Shown: piece by piece, positions 19,277 to 28,554 of the stretch | Position numbering within the stretch: position 1 is the first letter of the stretch | Layout of the letters: every line of letters starts with the position of its first letter | From: an uncultured Ruminococcus sp. | GTDB taxonomy: Bacteria; Bacillota; Clostridia; Oscillospirales; Ruminococcaceae | Assembly (NCBI GenBank): GCA_947176075.1 | Contig: CAMWPG010000005.1 | Span: 1 to 41,848, forward strand | Length of the DNA: 41,848 nt | Direction of reading: 5' to 3' | The notes under the pieces: model-generated | What the model was told of the DNA's origin: nothing | What the model saw: only the letters and a program-made list of their open reading frames with translations | The model's database searches: none | Translations under genes and position numbers: made by a program

Positions 19277-20083
19277 ATGCTCGATATTGCTTCAAAGAAA
19301 AGAATTGTACTAAAGCTCGGAACCTCAACGCTTACCCATAAAACCGGCAAGCTGAATATTCGTCGTATGAAAAATCTTATACAGATACTCTCAGATCTGC
19401 ACAATTCAGGAAAAGAACTTATACTTGTTTCCTCAGGTGCAGTTGGAATGGGTATCGGCAAGCTGAATCTGACAAAAAAGCCGGAGGATACACCTACAAA
19501 ACAGGCTGTTGCTGCCGTTGGACAGTGTGAGCTTATGCATATATATGATGATATGTTCAGTAAATACAGCATTACAGTTGCTCAGATACTGCTTACTAAG
19601 CATATTCTGTCGAATGGCCTTTCAAATGTTCAGAATACGCTTCAAAGACTGCTGGAAATGGGAGTAGTTCCTGTTGTAAATGAAAACGATACAGTTGCCA
19701 TAGATGAGCTGGAGCTGAAAATAGGAGAAAATGACTCTCTGGCAGCAATGGTGGCAACTATTGCAGATGCAGATCTGCTTATAATCATGTCAGATATCGA
19801 CGGTCTTTACTCCGCAGATCCGCATGAAAATCCGGAGGCAGAGGTTATACCTGTAGTTGAGATGATAGATTCAAGCATAATAGAAATGGCAGGCGGCGCA
19901 GGTTCTTCTTTGGGGACAGGCGGTATGGCAACAAAGATAAACGCCGCAAAGATCGCAACAGACGCAGGCATTGATATGGTTATTATGAATGGCAGAGATC
20001 CTGAGAAGCTATACGATCTTTTTGATAATAAGGAGATAGGTACAGTATTTCTGGCTAAGGAGAAAGGTAGATTTAAGATATGA
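19277..20083 (+). CDS. proB: Glutamate 5-kinase, short form without PUA domain
   Basis: This is the first enzyme of proline synthesis, phosphorylating glutamate with ATP. The protein is 268 residues, an amino acid kinase fold with KLGTSTLTHKTGKL at the N-terminus, SSGAVGMGIGKL, VNENDTVA and the late segment GTGGMATKINAAKIA. The C-terminal PUA domain present in the roughly 365-residue enzymes of E. coli and B. subtilis is missing; short forms are known in other Firmicutes. Its stop overlaps the proA start by four bases (ATGA at 20080-20083), so the two are translationally coupled. Confidence 0.97.
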   Translation: MLDIASKKRIVLKLGTSTLTHKTGKLNIRRMKNLIQILSDLHNSGKELILVSSGAVGMGIGKLNLTKKPEDTPTKQAVAAVGQCELMHIYDDMFSKYSITVAQILLTKHILSNGLSNVQNTLQRLLEMGVVPVVNENDTVAIDELELKIGENDSLAAMVATIADADLLIIMSDIDGLYSADPHENPEAEVIPVVEMIDSSIIEMAGGAGSSLGTGGMATKINAAKIATDAGIDMVIMNGRDPEKLYDLFDNKEIGTVFLAKEKGRFKI

Positions 20084-21339
20084 ATTATGCACAGACATTA
20101 GGTGAAAAATCCAAAGCTGCTGCGCCGAAGATGGCGGCGGCATCTCCAAAGATGAAAAATGAAGCTCTCCGTAAAATTGCGGAGGCTCTTATTGCAAAAA
20201 AAGATGAAATAATAAGTGCTAATGCACTTGATCTTAAAGCTGCGGAAGAAAATGGAATGACTGCTTCATTGCAGGACAGACTTCGCCTTACAAATGCACG
20301 TATAGAAGACATGGCAAAGGCGGTAACAGAGCTTATCGCTATGGATGACCCGATCGGCTCTGTTGTACAGGGAAGTATGCGTCCAAATGGTCTGCGCATT
20401 ATGAAAACTCGTGTACCGCTTGGCTCTATCGGAATCATTTTTGAGTCACGCCCAAATGTTACAGTGGATGCCGCTACTCTTTGTCTGAAAGCAGGAAATA
20501 CAGTTCTGCTCAGAGGCGGTAAGGAGGCTATACACTCAAATATGTGTCTTACAAATATCATGCGTGAGGCAGCAGAAAAGGCAGGACTGCCGATAGACTG
20601 CATTCAGCTGATAGAGGATACATCCAGAGAAACAGCAGCAGATATGATGAAGCTGAATGGATATCTTGACGTATTGATTCCACGAGGCGGAGCAGGACTG
20701 ATTCAGGCAGTAGTAAAGCAGGCAACCGTTCCGGTAATTGAAACGGGTGCTGGAAACTGTCATGTTTATATAGATAAATGCCTGCCGTGTGACGAAGATT
20801 ATGCGATGGCTGTTAATATTGTTGACAATGCAAAAACACAGCGTCCTTCCGTATGCAATGCTATTGAAGGACTTGTCGTACATGAAGCTGTTGCAGAAAA
20901 AGTTTTGCCTATGGTAAAATCTGCTCTTGATGCACATGATGTAGTAATTTACGGTGATGAAAAAACCGCTGCTATATTAGGTAAATGTGTACTTCCTGTA
21001 ACAGAGGAAATTTATGATACTGAGTTTAATGATTATAAGATATCTGTAAAAGTTGTATCTTCTATTGATGAGGCACTTTCTCATATAGCAAGATACAGTA
21101 CCAAGCATTCTGAATGCATAATAACAAAAGATCTTGATGCTGCTATGCGTTTTCAGAAAGAAGTAGATGCTGCTGCTGTATATGTAAATGCTTCAACGAG
21201 ATTTACAGACGGAGGAGAATTCGGTTTTGGCGCAGAGATAGGAATTTCCACACAAAAGCTCCATGCAAGAGGTCCTATGGGACTTAATGAACTGACAACT
21301 GTAAAATATCTTATCGAGGGCAATGGTCAGATAAGGTGA
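20080..21339 (+). CDS. proA: Glutamate-5-semialdehyde dehydrogenase (gamma-glutamyl phosphate reductase)
   Basis: This is the second enzyme of proline synthesis, reducing gamma-glutamyl phosphate with NADPH. The protein is 419 residues, the usual length. The aldehyde dehydrogenase fold shows IFESRPNVTVDAA, LRGGKEAIHSN, the catalytic Cys in QRPSVCNAIEGLVVHE, and the family C-terminus FTDGGEFGFGAEIGISTQKLHARGPMGL. It overlaps proB by four bases and is followed by a strong terminator. Confidence 0.98.
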   Translation: MNYAQTLGEKSKAAAPKMAAASPKMKNEALRKIAEALIAKKDEIISANALDLKAAEENGMTASLQDRLRLTNARIEDMAKAVTELIAMDDPIGSVVQGSMRPNGLRIMKTRVPLGSIGIIFESRPNVTVDAATLCLKAGNTVLLRGGKEAIHSNMCLTNIMREAAEKAGLPIDCIQLIEDTSRETAADMMKLNGYLDVLIPRGGAGLIQAVVKQATVPVIETGAGNCHVYIDKCLPCDEDYAMAVNIVDNAKTQRPSVCNAIEGLVVHEAVAEKVLPMVKSALDAHDVVIYGDEKTAAILGKCVLPVTEEIYDTEFNDYKISVKVVSSIDEALSHIARYSTKHSECIITKDLDAAMRFQKEVDAAAVYVNASTRFTDGGEFGFGAEIGISTQKLHARGPMGLNELTTVKYLIEGNGQIR

Positions 21340-21355
21340 TAAATAAAGATATTAC

Positions 21356-21385
21356 AAGCCGCATCTGACAAAAAAGATGCGGCTT
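21356..21385 (+). terminator. Terminator after proA
   Basis: AAGCCGCATCT (21356-21366) pairs perfectly with AGATGCGGCTT (21375-21385) around an 8-base loop. Confidence 0.85.
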
Positions 21386-21406
21386 TAAAAAAGTTTCTTA
21401 TAGCTG

Positions 21407-21435
21407 TTGCAAAAATCTAAGCAATGTAGTATAAT
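21407..21435 (+). promoter_or_regulatory. asnB promoter
   Basis: TTGCAA (21407-21412), 17-bp spacer, perfect TATAAT (21430-21435). Predicted start is near 21442, giving a short 25-nt leader. Confidence 0.75.
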
Positions 21436-21466
21436 AGTAAAAACAGATAATATGGGAGGTATGGCT

Positions 21467-23329
21467 ATGTGTGGATTTATAGGCTTTACTAACTCAATTG
21501 GCAATGCCGATACTGTCCTTAGCGAAATGCTGGATAAAATCAAGCATAGAGGTCCGGATGCAGAGGGTAAGTATGTAGATGAAAATGTAGCTCTCGGTCA
21601 TAGACGGCTCAGTATCATTGATGTGTCAGATGCAGGCAACCAGCCTTTATACAGCGATGACGGCAATCTGGTTCTGGTATTCAACGGAGAGATATACAAC
21701 TATAAGACAATACGTGAAGAGCTTATAAAAAAAGGGCATCGCTTCAAAACTCAGACTGATTCTGAGGTATTGATCTACGGCTACAAAGAATACGGAGAAA
21801 AACTCCTTGAAAAGCTTCGTGGAATGTTTGCCTTTATTATATGGGATAAAGTAAAGAAAACACTCTTCGGCGCAAGAGATTTCTTCGGAATCAAGCCCCT
21901 TTATTATGCACAGATGGGAAATACATTTATGTTCGGGTCAGAAATAAAGAGTTTCCTGTGCCATCCTGATTTCAAAAAAGAGCTTAATACTGCTGCTTTG
22001 GAGAATTATCTTTCATTTCAGTATTCACCCTGTGCAGAGACCTTTTTTAAGGGCGTATATAAGCTGCCGCCTGCACATTATTTTACTTATCATGACGGAA
22101 AAATGGACATAAACAGGTACTGGGAGATAAGCTTTGATCCAGATGAAAAGCCTGAGCTTGATGAATGGGTAAACCGTATTTCCAATACATTTCATGACTC
22201 TGTAAAGGCACACAAGATCGCCGATGTAGAGGTAGGTTCGTTCTTGTCAAGCGGTGTTGATTCAAGCTATGTAGCGGCTATTGCAAATGTTGACAAAACA
22301 TTTACAGTAGGTTTTGGCAGCGAAGAACGCTATAATGAAATAAGCTGGGCTAAGGAGTTTTCCGAGGCTATAAATATAAAAAACTACAATAAGGTCATAA
22401 CTCCGGAGGAATACTGGGAAAAGCTGCCGCTTATACAGTATCATATGGATGAGCCTCTGGCTGACCCGTCTGCTGTTGCACTTTATTTTGTATGTAATCT
22501 GGCATCACGTTCACTAAAGGTAGCGCTTTCTGGAGAAGGCGCAGATGAAATATTCGGCGGTTATAATGTTTACAGCGAACCCGGTGCAACATTCTATGAC
22601 AGACTGCCGCAGGGCTTCAGAAAAGGTGTTTCATCTGCTGTAAGCCATATGCCTGCAAAGAGAGGGCTTAACTTCTTTGTCAGAAAGGGCAAAACGGTTG
22701 AAGAAAGATTTATCGGCAATGCCTATATGTTTACACCTAAGGAGCGCCGTGAGATCCTTAAAATAAAAACAAACGCACCCGATCCGACTGTTATTACAAA
22801 GCCATTTTATGACAAGGTAAAGGATAAGGATGATGTTACTAAAATGCAGTACCTTGATCTGCATATGTGGATGACCGGAGATATACTTTTAAAGGCTGAT
22901 AAAATGAGCATGGCTAATTCTCTGGAGGTAAGAGTGCCTTTTCTTGATAAAGAGGTAATGGCTCTTGCTGAGAAGATACCTACAAGATACAGAGTATCAC
23001 ATAAGGGAACATCTGAGGGAATGAAGTATACCACAAAATATGCCATGCGAATGGCTGCAAAAAAAGATACTCCGCCTGAGACTGCAAAAACAGCTGTAAA
23101 GAAAAAGCTCGGTTTCCCTGTGCCTATTCGTGTATGGCTTAAAGAGGATGGATATTATAATACTGTAAAAAATGCATTTACAGGCATAGCTGCGGAAAAA
23201 TATTTCAATACAGATAAGCTGGTTCGGCTTCTTGACGATCACAGAGCAGGCAAGGGAGACTATAGCCGCAAGATATGGACGGTTTATATGTTCCTTGTGT
23301 GGTATGACGTTTATTTCGGCGGAAAATAA
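21467..23329 (+). CDS. asnB: Asparagine synthase (glutamine-hydrolysing)
   Basis: The product makes asparagine from aspartate, glutamine and ATP in the cytoplasm. The start ATG at 21467 (GGGAGG upstream) places the catalytic Cys at position 2 (MCGFIGF), as required for the N-terminal glutamine amidotransferase; the frame extends upstream but would bury this Cys. The protein is 620 residues. Visible are HRGPD (28-32), GHRRLSIID (44-52), FNGEIYNY (72-79), and the ATP-pyrophosphatase loop SSGVDSS (261-267), followed by the synthetase domain. The HD-domain gene starts 21 bp downstream. Confidence 0.96.
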   Translation: MCGFIGFTNSIGNADTVLSEMLDKIKHRGPDAEGKYVDENVALGHRRLSIIDVSDAGNQPLYSDDGNLVLVFNGEIYNYKTIREELIKKGHRFKTQTDSEVLIYGYKEYGEKLLEKLRGMFAFIIWDKVKKTLFGARDFFGIKPLYYAQMGNTFMFGSEIKSFLCHPDFKKELNTAALENYLSFQYSPCAETFFKGVYKLPPAHYFTYHDGKMDINRYWEISFDPDEKPELDEWVNRISNTFHDSVKAHKIADVEVGSFLSSGVDSSYVAAIANVDKTFTVGFGSEERYNEISWAKEFSEAINIKNYNKVITPEEYWEKLPLIQYHMDEPLADPSAVALYFVCNLASRSLKVALSGEGADEIFGGYNVYSEPGATFYDRLPQGFRKGVSSAVSHMPAKRGLNFFVRKGKTVEERFIGNAYMFTPKERREILKIKTNAPDPTVITKPFYDKVKDKDDVTKMQYLDLHMWMTGDILLKADKMSMANSLEVRVPFLDKEVMALAEKIPTRYRVSHKGTSEGMKYTTKYAMRMAAKKDTPPETAKTAVKKKLGFPVPIRVWLKEDGYYNTVKNAFTGIAAEKYFNTDKLVRLLDDHRAGKGDYSRKIWTVYMFLVWYDVYFGGK

Positions 23330-23350
23330 TAAACAAAGGAGGATGCCTGC

Positions 23351-24019
23351 TTGGCAAGTAACGTTACTTATGAATATATCCGAAGAAATCCTGATGTGCT
23401 GGAATATGTAAGACGTGCTGATAAAGTGCTGGAGGCTATTGGCTACACAGAACACTCGTTTGCTCATGTTGAAAAGGTATCGTATGTATCTTCTATGATT
23501 CTTGAGGAGCTTGGATATCCTGATAGAATCGTCGAGCTTGCAAGAATAGCGGGTTTTATGCACGACATAGGAAATATAGTAAATCGTGCAGATCATGCTC
23601 ACAATGGAGCAATTATGGCTTTTTGTCTTCTCGAAAAGCTTCATATGCCGGCTGATGAAATATGTTCTATCATATCGGCTATAGGCAATCATGACGAGCG
23701 AACGGCGCAGCCTGTTGATCCTATATCGGCAGCTCTTATTCTGGCTGATAAAACAGATGTCAGACGCAGCCGTGTGAGAAATACAACATTTATATCATTT
23801 GATATTCATGACAGGGTAAACTATGCTGTTACAAGTTCCAAGCTTACTGTTTCTAAGGATAAAAAAAGCTTTAATCTTGAATTGGACATAGATACGGAGA
23901 TATCCTCTGTTCTTGAGTATTTTGAGATATTTATGGACAGGATGCTGCTTTGCAAGCGAGCTGCACAGTATTTTGATATGTCATTCAGAATATACATGAA
24001 CGATAGTATTGTACTTTAA
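23351..24019 (+). CDS. HD-domain phosphohydrolase family protein
   Basis: The protein is 222 residues, starting with TTG at 23351 behind GGAGG (23339-23343). The metal-binding HD pattern is visible: His39, His71-Asp72, further His at 84 and 114, and Asp133, which fits the HD superfamily of metal-dependent phosphohydrolases. The substrate is unknown. It lies immediately downstream of asnB and is probably co-transcribed with it. Confidence 0.85.
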   Translation: MASNVTYEYIRRNPDVLEYVRRADKVLEAIGYTEHSFAHVEKVSYVSSMILEELGYPDRIVELARIAGFMHDIGNIVNRADHAHNGAIMAFCLLEKLHMPADEICSIISAIGNHDERTAQPVDPISAALILADKTDVRRSRVRNTTFISFDIHDRVNYAVTSSKLTVSKDKKSFNLELDIDTEISSVLEYFEIFMDRMLLCKRAAQYFDMSFRIYMNDSIVL

Positions 24020-24084
24020 GAACAAGTTCTAAATCATACCGGCAAAGCAGCAGCTATGACGGTAAAATACAGGAGGTTTCAAAT

Positions 24085-25170
24085 ATGATTTCATCATATC
24101 CACATCTGATCGATCTTAATGATTATCCAGCTTCATGGTGGAAAGAAGTAGTTGATCTGGGAGAAAAAATCAAAGAGCATCCGGAGATCTATTCCGGAGC
24201 ATGTCAGGGGAAAATAATGGCGACATTGTTTTATGAGCCGTCTACACGTACTCAGATGTCTTTCCAAACGGCAATGCTGCGTCTCGGCGGCAGACTCATA
24301 GGCTTTGACAATCCTGCAAATTCCTCCGTATCAAAGGGAGAAACTCTGAAAGATACAACGAAAATTGTCAGCAACTATGCAGATATTCTTGTAATGCGGC
24401 ATCCTGTTGCCGGTGCTGCTAAGGCTGCTGCACTTACGGCTGACTGCCCTGTTATCAATGCAGGGGACAGCGGTCATCTGCATCCGACACAGACGCTTAC
24501 TGACCTTCTTACTCTTAAATGTGAAAAAGGACATCTTGACAATCTTACAATAGGTCTTTGCGGAGATCTTATAAATGGCAGAACCGTACATTCTCTTATA
24601 AAGGCAATGTCCTGTTTTGAGGGTAATAAGTTTGTACTTATTTCTACACCGGAATTGAAGCTCCCGTCCTATGTCAAGGATATTCTTAAAGCAAGCGGAT
24701 GTCCGTTTGAAGAGGTAACATCACTTGAAGCGGTGCTGCCGGAGCTTGATGTGCTGTATATGACAAGAATTCAGCAGGAGAGATTTGCAAGCCGTGAGGA
24801 ATACCTTTCTCAAAAGGATACATATATACTTACAGTGAAAAAGCTGAAAACTGCAAAGCCTGACATGATAATCCTTCATCCGCTGCCAAGGGTGGATGAG
24901 ATCGAGGTTGCTATAGATGAAGATCCGAGAGCTGCATATTTCAAGCAGGCACGATATGGAATGTATGTGAGAATGGCGCTTATTATAACCATGCTGAATC
25001 TTGATACAAAAACAACGCTGCTTCATGGAAGAGTTCATAATAATGCAGTATGCAAAAATCCAAACTGTATTACCTGTACAGAAAAATATCTGCCTAAGAG
25101 CTTTGTTTCTATTGGTGATGATTTATTGGAATGCGAGTATTGCAATGAGCGACTGCTGTTAGAGAGGTAA
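24085..25170 (+). CDS. pyrB: Aspartate carbamoyltransferase with C-terminal PyrI-like zinc domain
   Basis: The product catalyses the committed step of pyrimidine synthesis, carbamoyl phosphate plus aspartate. The protein is 361 residues, with AGGAGG upstream of the ATG. The catalytic part (about 1-315) has the carbamoyl-phosphate loop STRT (53-56), KGETLKDT, HPTQTLTDL and HPLPRVDEI. After about residue 318 there is an extra tail with Cys323, Cys328, Cys350 and Cys353 (C-x4-C-x21-C-x2-C), which matches the zinc-binding domain of the PyrI regulatory chain (C-x4-C-x23-C-x2-C in E. coli). The nucleotide-binding allosteric domain of PyrI is absent. No attenuator is visible upstream. Confidence 0.92.
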   Translation: MISSYPHLIDLNDYPASWWKEVVDLGEKIKEHPEIYSGACQGKIMATLFYEPSTRTQMSFQTAMLRLGGRLIGFDNPANSSVSKGETLKDTTKIVSNYADILVMRHPVAGAAKAAALTADCPVINAGDSGHLHPTQTLTDLLTLKCEKGHLDNLTIGLCGDLINGRTVHSLIKAMSCFEGNKFVLISTPELKLPSYVKDILKASGCPFEEVTSLEAVLPELDVLYMTRIQQERFASREEYLSQKDTYILTVKKLKTAKPDMIILHPLPRVDEIEVAIDEDPRAAYFKQARYGMYVRMALIITMLNLDTKTTLLHGRVHNNAVCKNPNCITCTEKYLPKSFVSIGDDLLECEYCNERLLLER

Positions 25171-25174
25171 TGCT

Positions 25175-25312
25175 ATGAGCAGTAATCGTGATAGATACGG
25201 CAGACGTAAGGTGCAGCCTAAAATAAGATTTCGATTCAGAAACCTGATAATTATATTTATCGTATGCATACTTTTAGGACTTGCCTACTATATGATAAAA
25301 GTAAACCTTTAG
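25175..25312 (+). CDS. 45-residue single-pass membrane peptide
   Basis: The ATG at 25175 follows GAGAGG, which lies within the last codons of pyrB, and the spacer to the pyrB stop is four bases. The peptide has a strongly basic N-terminal half (Arg/Lys-rich, residues 1-22) and one hydrophobic helix (about 23-41), predicting an N-in orientation. The coding frame is supported by position and ribosome binding site and by the terminator directly after it. No family is recognised. Confidence 0.6.
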   Translation: MSSNRDRYGRRKVQPKIRFRFRNLIIIFIVCILLGLAYYMIKVNL

Positions 25313-25332
25313 AAAAAAATTTTAAAGCCTTG

Positions 25333-25368
25333 ATTCCGGGTCTCAATGCAGTCCCGGAATATTTTTTC
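25333..25368 (+). terminator. Terminator of the pyrB block
   Basis: ATTCCGGG (25333-25340) pairs with CCCGGAAT (25353-25360), followed by ATTTTTTCT. Confidence 0.85.
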
Positions 25369-25398
25369 TAAGGAAAATATAAAATTTACTTATGCCTA

Positions 25399-25427
25399 TT
25401 GACAACAGGGATAAAATGGGATATACT
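25399..25427 (+). promoter_or_regulatory. nrdDG promoter
   Basis: TTGACA (25399-25404), 17-bp spacer, TATACT (25422-25427). Predicted start is near 25434. Confidence 0.75.
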
Positions 25428-25445
25428 TGATAATGGAATAAGCGA

Positions 25446-25492
25446 ATACAACATACGCTAATATTTTATGTGCTGCATACAATATTTTGTGT
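25446..25492 (+). promoter_or_regulatory. Tandem NrdR-box-like sites
   Basis: ATACAATATTTTGTGT (25477-25492) is close to the NrdR box consensus (acaCaAtATaTtGtgt, known for the family). A weaker site, ATACAACATACGCTAA (25446-25461), starts exactly 31 bp upstream, about three helical turns, the usual spacing of paired NrdR boxes. They lie just after the predicted start point, where a repressor could block transcription. Confidence 0.55.
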
Positions 25493-25514
25493 TTTGAGAG
25501 GGAGAAATGTTATT

Positions 25515-27833
25515 ATGATAATACATATTATGAAACGTGACGGACGTAAGGTGCCATTTAATATTGAGAAAATCGCAAATGCTATCTTTCGTGCAGCTCA
25601 GGCTGTCGGTGGAACTGATATGAATGAAGCGATGGACATTGCGGTTAAGACCTGCGAGCTTTATGAGACGATTTATGGAAAAGAAATTCCTACGGTTGAG
25701 ATAATTCAGGATCTGGTTGAAAAGACACTTATAGAAAACGGTCACGCACAGACTGCAAAGGCATATATACTCTATCGTTATGAGCGTACCCGTGACCGTG
25801 AGATGAAATCAAATCTTATGAAAACTATGGGAGAGCTGACATTTGACTCTGCTAAGGATAGTGATATAAAGCGTGAGAATGCAAATATTGACGGCGATAC
25901 AGCAATGGGCACTATGCTGAAATACGGCTCTTCTGCTGCTAAGGAATTTTATGAAATGAAGGTGCTTAATCCTTCTCATGCAAAGGCTCATCGTGAGGGT
26001 GATATACACATTCACGACTTAGACTTTTTGACACTTACAACTACCTGCTGTCAGATAGATCTTATAAAGCTGTTTGACGGCGGATTTTCTACTGGTCACG
26101 GTTTTCTCCGTGAACCTAATGACATCGCAAGCTACTCTGCACTTGCCTGCATAGCTATTCAGTCTAACCAGAATGATCAGCACGGCGGTCAGAGCATTCC
26201 AAACTTTGACTATGCAATGGCTGGAGGAGTTAAGAAAACATACCGCAAGCGTTATCTTCGCAATATGGAGAGAGGTCTTACTCTCCTTATCGGAATGGAA
26301 AATTCAAATCAATTTGTAAATGAATATGCTGCAAAAATTATGGAAGAAAAGGGTATCATGCCGTGCCTTGCAAATGATAACGGTTTTCAGGCTGCTGAGC
26401 GGGAATATCTTCTTACTAAAACAGATGATGCGATGGCTGCAAAGCTTCAGAGCTTTGCAGCAGAGAATGCTTACCGTGAGACAAACCGTGCAACATATCA
26501 GGCAATGGAGGCTCTTATACATAACCTCAACACAATGAACAGCCGTGCAGGTGCTCAGACACCATTCAGCTCTATCAACTATGGAACAGATACTTCTCCA
26601 GAGGGTAAAATGGTTATAGAAAACATCCTGCTTGCAGAAGAAGCAGGTCTTGGAAACGGCGAAACGCCTATATTCCCTATCCATATTTTCAAGATAAAGG
26701 AAGGCATAAACTATAACGAATCTGACCCGAACTACAGCCTGTTCAAGCTTGCCTGCCGTGTTTCTGCAAAGAGACTTTTTCCTAACTTTGCATTCCTTGA
26801 TGCTCCTTTCAACAAGCAGTATTACAAGGAGGGCGATTATCGCACAGAGATAGCATATATGGGCTGCCGTACACGAGTGATCGGCAATACCTTTGATCCT
26901 GATAATGAAATAGTTACAGGCAGAGGCAATCTCAGCTTTACATCTATCAATCTTCCACGTCTTGCAATAAAGGCAGATCATAATGTCGGTCTGTTCTTTG
27001 ATATGCTGGAAGAAATGATGGATCTTACTATTGACCAGCTTATGCATCGTTTCCATATACAGTGTCAGAAGAAGGTAAGAAATTATCCTTTCCTCATGGG
27101 ACAGGGCGTATGGATAGGCTCTGAGGGACTTTCTGCTGATGATACTGTGGATGAAGTTCTTAAACACGGTACACTTTCTGTGGGATTTATTGGGCTTGCT
27201 GAGGCACTCAAAGCTCTTATCGGTTCACATCACGGAGAAAGTGAAGAAGCACGTGAGCTTGGAATGGAAATAATCACCGCAATGCGTGACCGCATGGATT
27301 TAGAGGCTCAGAGAACAGGTCTTAATTTCTCACTGCTGGCAACACCTGCTGAGGGATTGTCAGGAAGATTTATACGCATCGACAAGGAGAAGTTTGGTAT
27401 TATTCCAGGTGTTACAGACCGTGATTATTATACCAACTCATTCCATGTACCTGTATATTACGACATCAATGCAGTAGACAAAATTCGTATCGAAGCACCG
27501 TATCATGCGCTTACTAATGGCGGTCATATCAGCTATATTGAGATGGATGGAGATCCGCTCCAGAATCTGTCGGCATTTGAAAAGGTAGTGCGCTATATGA
27601 AAGAATGCGGTATAGGCTATGGCTCTATCAATCATCCTGTTGACAGAGATCCATGCTGTGGTTTTACCGGAATTATTGGAGATACTTGCCCTATGTGCGG
27701 ACGAACTGAGGAAAGCGGTTCATTTGAACGTATACGCAGGATCACCGGTTATCTGGTCGGTACTCTTGACCGATTCAATAATGCTAAACGTGCAGAGGAA
27801 CACGATAGAGTAAAGCACGGACTGACTAAGTAA
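25515..27833 (+). CDS. nrdD: Anaerobic ribonucleoside-triphosphate reductase
   Basis: This oxygen-sensitive glycyl radical enzyme makes dNTPs from NTPs. The protein is 772 residues from ATG 25515 (GGGAG upstream; the frame extends to 25470 without a site). An N-terminal ATP-cone (about 1-95) gives allosteric control. Visible are the active-site Cys region TTTCCQIDL, a C-terminal zinc site of two CxxC-like pairs (DPCCGF and TCPMCGR), and the glycyl radical loop RRITGYLVG near the end. The activase gene nrdG follows 17 bp later. Its presence implies anaerobic growth. Confidence 0.97.
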   Translation: MIIHIMKRDGRKVPFNIEKIANAIFRAAQAVGGTDMNEAMDIAVKTCELYETIYGKEIPTVEIIQDLVEKTLIENGHAQTAKAYILYRYERTRDREMKSNLMKTMGELTFDSAKDSDIKRENANIDGDTAMGTMLKYGSSAAKEFYEMKVLNPSHAKAHREGDIHIHDLDFLTLTTTCCQIDLIKLFDGGFSTGHGFLREPNDIASYSALACIAIQSNQNDQHGGQSIPNFDYAMAGGVKKTYRKRYLRNMERGLTLLIGMENSNQFVNEYAAKIMEEKGIMPCLANDNGFQAAEREYLLTKTDDAMAAKLQSFAAENAYRETNRATYQAMEALIHNLNTMNSRAGAQTPFSSINYGTDTSPEGKMVIENILLAEEAGLGNGETPIFPIHIFKIKEGINYNESDPNYSLFKLACRVSAKRLFPNFAFLDAPFNKQYYKEGDYRTEIAYMGCRTRVIGNTFDPDNEIVTGRGNLSFTSINLPRLAIKADHNVGLFFDMLEEMMDLTIDQLMHRFHIQCQKKVRNYPFLMGQGVWIGSEGLSADDTVDEVLKHGTLSVGFIGLAEALKALIGSHHGESEEARELGMEIITAMRDRMDLEAQRTGLNFSLLATPAEGLSGRFIRIDKEKFGIIPGVTDRDYYTNSFHVPVYYDINAVDKIRIEAPYHALTNGGHISYIEMDGDPLQNLSAFEKVVRYMKECGIGYGSINHPVDRDPCCGFTGIIGDTCPMCGRTEESGSFERIRRITGYLVGTLDRFNNAKRAEEHDRVKHGLTK

Positions 27834-27850
27834 TTTCAGGAGTGATATAT

Positions 27851-28363
27851 ATGAATATTCGTATTGCCGGTACTGTCAACGATTCTATTGTTGATGGTAA
27901 GGGCTTTCGATTTACTATTTTTACTCAGGGCTGTCCTCATCGCTGCAAAGGCTGTCATAATCCTCAAACGCATGATTTCAGCGGCGGCAGTATTATTTCT
28001 TGTGAAGAGCTGCTTTGCAAAATCAAGTCCAATCCCTTGCTTGACGGAGTAACATTCAGCGGCGGCGAACCATTCTGTCAAGCGGAGGCTCTTGCTGAGC
28101 TTGCAAGGAAAATTCATTCAATAGGCGGTCTTGATATAGTCGTATATACAGGATATACATTTGAGGAGCTTGTATCTGGATTTGATAAAAACCCTGACTG
28201 GAAGCGTCTAATGGAAGAGACGGATATTCTTATAGACGGCAGATTTGAGGAGTCTCTGAAAAGCTATGACATAAAATTTCGCGGCAGTACAAATCAACGT
28301 TATCTGGACGCTAAAGAAAGTCTCGGACAAAATATGCCAGTAAATGCTGAATTGCCGGAATAA
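27851..28363 (+). CDS. nrdG: Anaerobic ribonucleotide reductase activating protein (radical SAM)
   Basis: This radical-SAM activase generates the glycyl radical on NrdD. The protein is 170 residues from ATG 27851, with AGGAG eight bases upstream; GTG at 27842 is less likely. The iron-sulphur motif is CPHRCKGC (CxxxCxxC), followed by HNPQTHDF typical of NrdG, and FSGGEPF for SAM binding. It is co-transcribed with nrdD. Confidence 0.96.
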   Translation: MNIRIAGTVNDSIVDGKGFRFTIFTQGCPHRCKGCHNPQTHDFSGGSIISCEELLCKIKSNPLLDGVTFSGGEPFCQAEALAELARKIHSIGGLDIVVYTGYTFEELVSGFDKNPDWKRLMEETDILIDGRFEESLKSYDIKFRGSTNQRYLDAKESLGQNMPVNAELPE

Positions 28364-28471
28364 TCTACAGAAGTTTTTAATATATATTATTATGTGTAAA
28401 TTCCAGAAGATTACAAAATGGTTAAAAAGAATTCCAATGCGGTAAATATTGTTTACAGCTTTAAAATCCGA

Positions 28472-28500
28472 TTGCAAAACCTTATCAGATATGGTATCAT
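28472..28500 (+). promoter_or_regulatory. Promoter of small lipoprotein gene
   Basis: TTGCAA (28472-28477), 17-bp spacer, TATCAT (28495-28500). Confidence 0.6.
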
Positions 28501-28554
28501 GTTATTGTGGTATTATATTTAAGAAACACTAAAACTGAGAAGGGAGTGCTGATT

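Noticed and set aside
26304-27167. Long minus-strand open frame of 287 codons
   Set aside because: It lies inside nrdD on the opposite strand and has Cys/Ile/Arg-rich composition with no family motif; a shadow of the real gene.
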